Positions 56,979 to 64,000 of a stretch of DNA of 64,000 nucleotides are shown here, piece by piece. Below the pieces are notes generated by a model. The model saw nothing but the letters and a program-made list of their open reading frames with translations. It was not told the origin of the DNA and did not search any database. The position numbers were made by a program, and so were the translations under genes. Source of the DNA: Lutibaculum baratangense AMV1. GTDB lineage: Bacteria; Pseudomonadota; Alphaproteobacteria; Rhizobiales; Tepidamorphaceae. The first letter of the stretch is position 1. Each line of letters opens with the position of its first letter. The stretch covers positions 124,001-188,000 of the forward strand of contig NZ_AWXZ01000017.1 in assembly GCF_000496075.1 (NCBI RefSeq), read 5' to 3'.

Positions 56979-57851
56979 CTAGAGGCGCTTCTCGAAGAAC
57001 AGGTCGGGATAGGGATCGTCGTTGAAGCGCTCGATCTCGCTCCAGCCGGTCGCACGGTAGAGCGCGAGCGCCTCGACGAGCGCGCTGTTGGAGTCGAGGC
57101 GGAGCACCTCGACGGCGAGATCGCGCGCGGCCGCCTCGGCCGCCTCCATCAGACGCCGGCCAAGCCTCAAGCCGCGCGCGGCGGGCGACACCCACAGGCG
57201 CTTGATCTCCGCCGCGGTCCCGCCCGTGCCCTTGAGGCCGACGCAGCCGATCGGGATGCCGTCGGAGGTCGCGATCAGGAAGGCGCCGCGCGGCCGGCGC
57301 ATGTCGGCGGCGTCGGGATCGCGCGACAGGGCGACGTCGAAGCCCCTTTCGAAGCGGCGGCCGAGCTCGGCGTAATACTCGCCGAGGCAGTGGCGCGCCT
57401 CCGGACAGGCGGGGTCCGCCTCGACGACCGAGACGCGGTCGCGGCCGAGCGCGGAGGCCACGAGATCCATCGCCGCGAGCAGCGCGTCGGGCTTCGGATG
57501 GCGGGCGAGAAGCGCCTGGGCGCGGGCGTTCGAAAGGGCTTCGTAGGCTTCGAACTCGCGTTCGCCGGCCGGCGTGAGCCGCGCCACGCGTCGGCGTGCG
57601 TCGGCCGCGTGCGGCACCGTCTCGACCAGGCCCTCCTCCTCGAGAGAGCGCAGGAAGCGGCTCATGAGACCGGAATCGAGGCCGAGATAGTCGCGGATAT
57701 CGGCGACATCGGCACGCCCGTGGCCGATCGCGTTCAGGACACGGGCGACACCCAGCGGGCGGCCGCGGCCGAGAAATCCGGTGTCGAGCGCGCCGACCTC
57801 GGAGGTGACGGCACGGTTGAAGCGGCGGATGCGGGAGACGGGATCGAGCAT
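56979..57851 (-). CDS. MarR-type HTH regulator fused to GNAT acetyltransferase
   Basis: A 290-residue fusion. Residues 1-140 are a MarR winged helix (VARVLNAIGHGRADVADIRDYLGLDSGLMSRFLRSLEEEGLV in outline, then RRRVARLTPAGE); residues about 140-290 are a GNAT domain with IGCVGLKGT, KRLWVSPAARGLRLGRRLMEAAE and LYRATGW. Such fusions are widespread in proteobacteria; the acetyl acceptor is unknown and may be the inducer itself. A palindrome and promoter lie directly against the ATG. Confidence 0.9.
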   Translation of the reverse strand: MLDPVSRIRRFNRAVTSEVGALDTGFLGRGRPLGVARVLNAIGHGRADVADIRDYLGLDSGLMSRFLRSLEEEGLVETVPHAADARRRVARLTPAGEREFEAYEALSNARAQALLARHPKPDALLAAMDLVASALGRDRVSVVEADPACPEARHCLGEYYAELGRRFERGFDVALSRDPDAADMRRPRGAFLIATSDGIPIGCVGLKGTGGTAAEIKRLWVSPAARGLRLGRRLMEAAEAAARDLAVEVLRLDSNSALVEALALYRATGWSEIERFNDDPYPDLFFEKRL

Positions 57852-57885
57852 TAGCTGACTTTAGTCAGATACCTTCGCCGGTCAA
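57852..57885 (-). promoter_or_regulatory. Promoter with palindromic operator of the MarR-GNAT gene
   Basis: CTGAC-TTTA-GTCAG (57855-57868) is a perfect palindrome with a 4-base centre. On the minus strand TTGACC (57885-57880) and TAAAGT (57863-57858) are spaced 16 bases. The -10 ends six bases before the ATG at 57851, so the message would be leaderless or nearly so. Confidence 0.75.
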
Positions 57886-57903
57886 GCGGCCGCACAACGA
57901 GTA

Positions 57904-57929
57904 GGGCCGGCGACTTTCGCCGCCGGCCC
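57904..57929 (-). terminator. Possible terminator after pckA
   Basis: GGGCCGGCG and CGCCGGCCC form a 9-bp stem with an 8-base loop, 29 bases after the pckA stop. No T tract follows on the minus strand, so strength is doubtful. Confidence 0.4.
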
Positions 57930-57957
57930 GAAGCACAAAACCGGTCGGACCGAGCGC

Positions 57958-59571
<1,614 letters not shown>

Positions 59572-59691
59572 AGCCTTTGTCCTTGTTGCTTGTGCTCTTA
59601 TGGGGCGCCTGCCGTCACCCGGCGCGCCGCTCCCGGGGGCGCGCATCAACCTAGGGTAGGAGGACGAAGGGGAGCAACAGTCACTTCGTAT

Positions 59692-60426
59692 TCACTCGTG
59701 TGCACGCGCATCTTTCGCGAGCTGGACCAGCACCGGGCGCAGATCGGCCGGCCGCGTCAGCGGCTCTTCGAAGTCGAGCCGCGCCGAGCGTACGCCGCAG
59801 ACGAGGTCGAGGCCGAGCGCGTCGAGCCCGGAGAGCCGCCACGGACCAGGCTCCTCGCCCAGGAGACGCGTCGCGTAGAGCTCCAGCGCGTCGAGATGGT
59901 CCTCGTTCATGTGCGCGACCGCCCCCGCCTCCGTCGCCTGAAGGTCGGCGCAGCCGTCGGGGACGAGGAACTCCCCGGCGGGAACGGCGTGGATGCGCCC
60001 GAAGCCCGCGACGAGGTGGGCGCTGTCGCAGGCGAGGCGATAGAAGCCGAAGTCGGCGAAGCCGGCATAGGCTTCCGCCTCGGGATGGCGGGCAAGGAAC
60101 CTTGCGCGCGCCAACGCCTTGTCCTCGGCAGGCACGATGCGGCCGGTGACCGTGACGCGGGCACCGGCCAGGGGATCGCCGCCCTCGCCGCCGGGCGCCA
60201 CGAGGAGAAGGCTCGCCCGCGGGTCGGCCTCGAGGTTCCGAGTGTGCACGGCGAGGCCCGAGAGGAGGAGAACCGGCTCGCCGGCAGGCAGTGTCGCGAC
60301 TGTGACGAGCGACGCGAAGGGATGCCCGTCCGGGCCCAGCGTGGCCAGCCCGCCGGTGCGGGCGAGCCGCATCACCCGCCGTATCGGCGGCACCGGATCG
60401 TAGAGCTCGTCCTTCGCGGCGTCCAT
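59692..60426 (-). CDS. HugZ-like pyridoxamine 5'-phosphate oxidase-fold protein
   Basis: A 244-residue protein with an N-terminal split-barrel domain (RRVMRLARTGGLATLGPDGHPFASLVTVAT) and a C-terminal DUF2470-type domain (EAGAVAHMNEDHLDALELYATRLLG). This two-domain layout is that of HugZ and related heme-iron utilisation proteins, though many homologues have no tested heme activity. GGAGGTGAA precedes the ATG at 60426. It lies between pckA and chvI, divergent from the latter. Confidence 0.85.
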   Translation of the reverse strand: MDAAKDELYDPVPPIRRVMRLARTGGLATLGPDGHPFASLVTVATLPAGEPVLLLSGLAVHTRNLEADPRASLLLVAPGGEGGDPLAGARVTVTGRIVPAEDKALARARFLARHPEAEAYAGFADFGFYRLACDSAHLVAGFGRIHAVPAGEFLVPDGCADLQATEAGAVAHMNEDHLDALELYATRLLGEEPGPWRLSGLDALGLDLVCGVRSARLDFEEPLTRPADLRPVLVQLAKDARAHE

Positions 60427-60590
60427 CGCGTTCACCTCCAATGACTTGACTGATGCACCAATGACACGGCACACCTCATATCCTATGGTGGTCGACCGTT
60501 TCCAGCGAACGCGGGGGACGGCCGCCACATTCCTGCTCGGACCTGCCGCTAGAGCCGGGACCGGCCAGACGCCAGAGAACGAACGGACCT

Positions 60591-61289
60591 ATGCCCACGA
60601 TCGCCCTCGTCGACGACGACCGCAATATCCTGACCTCGGTCTCGATGCTTCTGGAGTCCGAAGGATACCGGATCCAGACCTACACCGACGGCGCCTCCGC
60701 GCTCGACGGGCTGGCCGAGACGCCCCCGGATCTTGCGATTCTCGACATCAAGATGCCGCGCATGGACGGCATGGAGCTGCTTCGCCGCCTGCGCCAGCGC
60801 ACGGAGATGCCGGTCATCTTCCTGACCTCCAAGGACGAGGAGATTGACGAGCTGTTCGGCCTGAAGATGGGCGCCGACGACTTCATCCGGAAGCCGTTCT
60901 CGCAGCGCCTTCTCGTGGAGCGCGTGAAGGCCGTCCTGAGGCGGGCGGCGGCGCGCGATCCGGCCGCCGGCAAGGTCGATTCGACGCGGGTGCTCGAGCG
61001 CGGCAGCCTCGTCATGGACCCCGAGCGCCATACCTGCACCTGGAACGGCGAGAACGTCGTCCTGACGGTGACGGAGTTCCTGATCCTGCATGCGCTGGCG
61101 CAGCGACCGGGCGTCGTGAAGAGCCGCAACGCGCTCATGGACGCGGCCTATGACGACCAGGTCTACGTGGACGACCGCACGATCGACAGCCACATCAAGC
61201 GGTTGCGCAAGAAGTTCAAGGCCGTCGACCCGTCATTCGACATGATCGAGACGCTCTACGGGGTCGGATACCGCTTCAAGGAAGGCTGA
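60591..61289 (+). CDS. chvI: Response regulator ChvI (OmpR/PhoB type)
   Basis: A 232-residue regulator. The receiver has D8-D10, phospho-acceptor Asp52 in [14 protein letters not shown], and Lys101 in FIRKPF; the C-terminal winged helix has [27 protein letters not shown] and [17 protein letters not shown]. ChvI with ChvG responds to acid or cell-envelope stress in rhizobia and agrobacteria and is essential in several. chvG follows after 10 bases. The divergent HugZ-like gene shares the 164-base spacer. Confidence 0.95.
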   Translation: MPTIALVDDDRNILTSVSMLLESEGYRIQTYTDGASALDGLAETPPDLAILDIKMPRMDGMELLRRLRQRTEMPVIFLTSKDEEIDELFGLKMGADDFIRKPFSQRLLVERVKAVLRRAAARDPAAGKVDSTRVLERGSLVMDPERHTCTWNGENVVLTVTEFLILHALAQRPGVVKSRNALMDAAYDDQVYVDDRTIDSHIKRLRKKFKAVDPSFDMIETLYGVGYRFKEG

Positions 61290-61299
61290 GCGCCGGCCG

Positions 61300-63060
61300 A
61301 TGGCGAGCCAAGCCGACGACGAGGAAGGCGTCGCCGCGCCGCGCCCCTGGCTCGGCCGGATGAGAGCGCTCGGCCGCTTCGTCGCCGACAACGTCTTCTC
61401 GAGCCTCACGCGGCGCATCGCCATCATCAACCTCGCGGGGCTCGTCGCGATGGTGTCGGCGATCCTCTACCTCAACCAGTTTCGCGAGGGGCTGACCGAC
61501 GCGCGCGTGGAAAGCCTGCTGACGCAGGGCGAGATCATCGCCAACGCGCTCGCGCAGGCCGCGACCGCACGGGAATCGAGCCCGCGGCAGGTCGATCCGG
61601 AGACGTTCCTCGACCCGGACTCCCGCCACAGCTTCAGCGCGAGCGGCGAGCAGCTGGGGGCGCTCGAGTTTCCTCTCAATCCCGAGGAGATCGCCCGCAT
61701 CCTGCGGCGGCTCATCCAGCCGACGAGGACGCGCGCGCGGATCTACGACCGCGAGGGCTCGCTGCTCCTCGATTCCCGCTACATCCTGTCGCGGGGGCAG
61801 ATCCTGTCCTACGAGCTGCCGCCGCCGAACGCGGAGGGGCCGGGCTTCTTCACGCAGACCTGGGACGGGGTGCAGAAATGGCTGCGGCGGGGCGATCTGC
61901 CGAGCTACCGCGAGCTCGGGCCGCAGGAAGGCCGCGGCTATTCCGAGGTCGACGCCGCGCTGAACGGCTCGCCGGCGAGCCTCGTGAGGGTGAACGAGCG
62001 GGGCGAGATGATCGTCTCGGTCGCCGTGCCGATCCAGCGCTTCCGGGTGGTGCTCGGCGCGCTTCTCCTGTCGACGCAGGGCGGCGACATCGACGCCATC
62101 GTGCGGGCGGAGCGCATGGGCATCCTGCGCATCTTCCTCGTCGCCGCGGCGGTGACGGTCATCCTGTCGATCCTCCTCGCCGGCACGATCGCCGGGCCCG
62201 TCCACCGGCTCGCGGCGGCGGCGGAGCGGGTGCGCTACGGGCGGCGCGCGCGGGCGGAGATCCCTGACTTCACCGACCGGCACGACGAGATCGGCCACCT
62301 GTCGCGCACGCTGCGGGAAATGACGCGGGCGCTCTACGCCCGCATCGACGCGATCGAGACCTTCGCGGCCGACGTGGCGCACGAGCTGAAGAACCCGCTG
62401 ACCTCGCTCCGGAGCGCGATCGACACTCTGCCCCTCGTCAAGAAGCCCGAGGACCGCGAGCGGCTCCTCGCGATCATCCAGCACGACCTGCAGCGCATCG
62501 ACCGGCTGATCAGCGACATCTCCGACGCCTCGCGCCTCGACGCGGAGCTCGCGCGCTCGGACGCGGAGCCCGTGGAGATGCGCACGATCCTCGAGGCGGT
62601 CGTCGCGATGGCGAACGACCTGCGGCCGGCCGGCGCGGCGAAGGTGGTGCTGCAGGTCGCCGACAGCGACGACGAGACCGCCTACTACGTGAACGGGCAC
62701 GACACGCGGCTCGGGCAGGTGATCAACAACCTGATCGACAACGCCCGCTCCTTTTCGCCGGAAGGCGGCGAGGTCCGGGTGAAGGCACGCCGGTTGCGCA
62801 ACGCCGTGGAGATCGCGGTGGAGGACGAGGGGCCCGGCATCCCGCCCGACAACCTCACGCGCATCTTCGAGCGCTTCTACACCGATCGCGGCGAGCGCGA
62901 GACCTTCGGCAGCCATTCCGGCCTCGGCCTGTCGATCTCGAAGCAGATCGTCGAGGCCCACCAGGGCAGGATCTACGCCGAGAACCGGATGTCGAAGGAC
63001 CCGGTGCCGAAGGTCGAGGGTGCGCGCTTCGTCGTGCGCCTGCCGGCGATCACGCCGTGA
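61300..63060 (+). CDS. chvG: Sensor histidine kinase ChvG
   Basis: A 586-residue kinase. Two membrane helices (about 47-67 and 271-292) enclose a periplasmic domain of about 200 residues, where ExoR binds in rhizobia. Then a HAMP segment (GPVHRLAAAAERVRYGRRA), phospho-acceptor His361 in ADVAHELKNPLTSL, and the ATPase with NNLIDNARSF, EDEGPGIPPDN and GLGLSISKQIVEAHQG. The stop overlaps hprK (GTGA). No exoR is in the window. Confidence 0.95.
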   Translation: MASQADDEEGVAAPRPWLGRMRALGRFVADNVFSSLTRRIAIINLAGLVAMVSAILYLNQFREGLTDARVESLLTQGEIIANALAQAATARESSPRQVDPETFLDPDSRHSFSASGEQLGALEFPLNPEEIARILRRLIQPTRTRARIYDREGSLLLDSRYILSRGQILSYELPPPNAEGPGFFTQTWDGVQKWLRRGDLPSYRELGPQEGRGYSEVDAALNGSPASLVRVNERGEMIVSVAVPIQRFRVVLGALLLSTQGGDIDAIVRAERMGILRIFLVAAAVTVILSILLAGTIAGPVHRLAAAAERVRYGRRARAEIPDFTDRHDEIGHLSRTLREMTRALYARIDAIETFAADVAHELKNPLTSLRSAIDTLPLVKKPEDRERLLAIIQHDLQRIDRLISDISDASRLDAELARSDAEPVEMRTILEAVVAMANDLRPAGAAKVVLQVADSDDETAYYVNGHDTRLGQVINNLIDNARSFSPEGGEVRVKARRLRNAVEIAVEDEGPGIPPDNLTRIFERFYTDRGERETFGSHSGLGLSISKQIVEAHQGRIYAENRMSKDPVPKVEGARFVVRLPAITP

Positions 63061-63548
63061 AGACGCCGCTGATCGCCGGCACGGCCGTCCTCATCGGCGC
63101 GGGCGGCGTTCTCCTGCGCGGCCCATCGGGCTGCGGCAAGTCGAGCCTCGCCTTGTCGCTGATCGGCCGCGGCAGCGAAGATCTGCCGGTGCGGCTCGTC
63201 GCAGACGACGCCGCCGAGGCGGTGGGCGAGGACGGCGTCGTGGTCCTTCGGCCGCCGCGGGCGACGCGGGGGCTGATCGAGATCCGCGGCGCGGGCGTGA
63301 GGCGCATCCCGTTCGCGGAGGCCGCCCCGCTCGCGCTCGTGGTGGACCTCTCGCCGGACCCGGAGAGGCTGCCGGAACCGGCAACCTGCAGGACCCCGGT
63401 CTGCGGCGTCGACGTGCCGCGCGTGACGCTCGATCCGCGCAATCCGGCCAATGCCGACATCGTGATCGCGATCATGACCGCGCTCTGCGAGGGCGCGACG
63501 CTGCCGTTCGAAGACGGCCCCGCGCCGCCGCCGACAGGCGCCCAGTGA
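63057..63548 (+). CDS. hprK: HPr kinase/phosphorylase, short alphaproteobacterial form
   Basis: A 163-residue protein from a GTG start coupled to chvG. It contains only the C-terminal catalytic domain: P-loop GPSGCGKSS at 23-31, LVADDAAE, and the IEIRGAGVRRIPF segment of the HprK signature. Gram-positive HprK has about 310 residues. It phosphorylates HPr on serine and links the nitrogen/carbon PTS to ChvG-ChvI signalling in rhizobia. Confidence 0.93.
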   Translation: MKTPLIAGTAVLIGAGGVLLRGPSGCGKSSLALSLIGRGSEDLPVRLVADDAAEAVGEDGVVVLRPPRATRGLIEIRGAGVRRIPFAEAAPLALVVDLSPDPERLPEPATCRTPVCGVDVPRVTLDPRNPANADIVIAIMTALCEGATLPFEDGPAPPPTGAQ

Positions 63549-63636
63549 TCGGATTGTCGCACCGCCCGGCGCGGGACGCATGACGCTACGGCATTTGCCT
63601 TCCGTTCACGAGTTCGGCGCCTTACGTATCTGTCAC

Positions 63637-63665
63637 TTGAATCATTCGAACAACACAGGTCAAAT
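63637..63665 (+). promoter_or_regulatory. Candidate sigma-70 promoter ahead of the EIIA gene
   Basis: TTGAAT, a 17-base spacer and TCAAAT in a locally AT-richer stretch between hprK and the EIIA gene. Five and four matches to the consensus hexamers; no further support. Confidence 0.35.
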
Positions 63666-63759
63666 TGCGCCGCTCAATAATGTGCCCCGATTCAACAAAG
63701 AGCAGCGGAAGCGGCATGAGCGACGTGAAGGCCCGCCGCTCGGAGCCGACGCCCCTCAC

Positions 63760-64000
63760 ATGATCGGTCTTGTTCTCGTAACCCACGGCCGTCTCGCGGC
63801 GGAGTTCCGCGCCGCGCTCGAGCATGTCGTGGGCGTCCAGGAGGCCTTCGCCACCGTCTCGATCGGGCCCGACGACGACATGGAGCAGCGCCGCGAGGAG
63901 ATCGTCCAGGCGATCGACGAGGTCGACCGCGGCGACGGCGTGATCGTCCTGACCGACATGTTCGGCGGCACGCCTTCGAACCTCGCGATCTCGGTGATGC
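63760..64000 (+). CDS. PTS EIIA component, mannose type (3' end outside window)
   Basis: The first 80 residues of an EIIA-Man protein: IGLVLVTHGRLAAEF with phospho-acceptor His9, then VVLTDMFGGTPSNLAI-like VIVLTDMFGGTPSNLAISVM at the cut end. In rhizobia the order chvI-chvG-hprK-manX-hpr continues with HPr and ahcY, which presumably lie just beyond the window. This PTS has no sugar permease and serves regulation. Confidence 0.92.
   Translation, partial: MIGLVLVTHGRLAAEFRAALEHVVGVQEAFATVSIGPDDDMEQRREEIVQAIDEVDRGDGVIVLTDMFGGTPSNLAISVM

Overview
The window is a GC-rich stretch of about 64 kb (roughly two thirds G+C by eye) from an alphaproteobacterium, most likely of the Hyphomicrobiales (Rhizobiales). 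This rests on gene content and order: lapA-ihfB-sppA-rpsA-cmk-aroA ending in a FYDLN-acid (TIGR02300) gene; trpF-trpB-trpA-accD-folC; an AccD without the usual zinc-finger cysteines; pckA next to chvI-chvG, a short hprK and a mannose-type EIIA gene; an OlsB-like acyltransferase; DUF2794; and promoter motifs matching the alphaproteobacterial regulators EcfG and CtrA. No phage, integrase, insertion sequence or CRISPR array is visible, so this looks like stable chromosomal core with small accessory islands.

Layout. 1-7.2 kb: YggT, DUF167 and FolD on the plus strand, converging on a minus-strand folC-accD-trpABF block and lapA. 7.2-12.5 kb: ihfB, sppA, rpsA, cmk, aroA. 12.7-14.5 kb: FYDLN protein, tRNA-Ala(GGC), and a PRC-barrel protein with two tiny membrane proteins. 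14.5-24.9 kb: grpE-hrcA facing rph-rdgB-hemW, an LppC-type lipoprotein, rsmI-yraN-gshB, a secreted protein and comM. 24.9-33.2 kb: a hybrid histidine kinase, OlsB-like and Pat-like acetyltransferases, DUF2794, htpG, an unknown gene and DUF1223. 33.4-39.5 kb: acnA facing ccmABCDG (cytochrome c maturation). 39.5-49.1 kb: BenE transporter, NUDIX protein, a stress-like cluster (small membrane protein, DUF1328, PRC-barrel), an L,D-transpeptidase plus extensin-like pair, tetR-MFS, SpoIIAA-like, infA and a DEAD-box helicase. 49.1-52.8 kb: the most unusual part, described next. 52.8-64 kb: lepA, a PQQ-type sugar dehydrogenase, cupin, DUF29, a MarR-GNAT fusion, pckA, a HugZ-like protein, chvI-chvG-hprK and a truncated EIIA gene.

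Most interesting points. (1) A tandem glycine riboswitch at 49599-49779 is followed not by gcvTHP but by a Tat-lipoprotein L,D-transpeptidase and then a UPF0126/TRIC-type putative glycine transporter, suggesting a glycine-tolerance operon joining envelope chemistry and transport. (2) A GIY-YIG nuclease gene is bracketed by copies of a 16-bp-arm palindrome, an arrangement like REP elements and their RAYT transposases but with an unrelated nuclease. (3) Four loci carry perfect or near-perfect EcfG promoters (GGAAC-N16/17-CGTT) in front of very small membrane proteins, PRC-barrel proteins and DUF1328, so they look like general-stress genes. (4) Two regulators (TetR and MarR-GNAT) have palindromes inside promoters that would start transcription at or next to the ATG. 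(5) Two structured RNA candidates lie at about 29.4 and 51.7 kb.

Many genes are translationally coupled by ATGA, GTGA or TGATG overlaps (folD, trp genes, cmk-aroA, rph-rdgB, rsmI-yraN, ccmAB, ccmCD, the transpeptidase-extensin pair, tetR-MFS, chvG-hprK). Several starts are GTG or TTG, noted where the choice matters. All assignments come from reading motifs and gene order; no database search was run.
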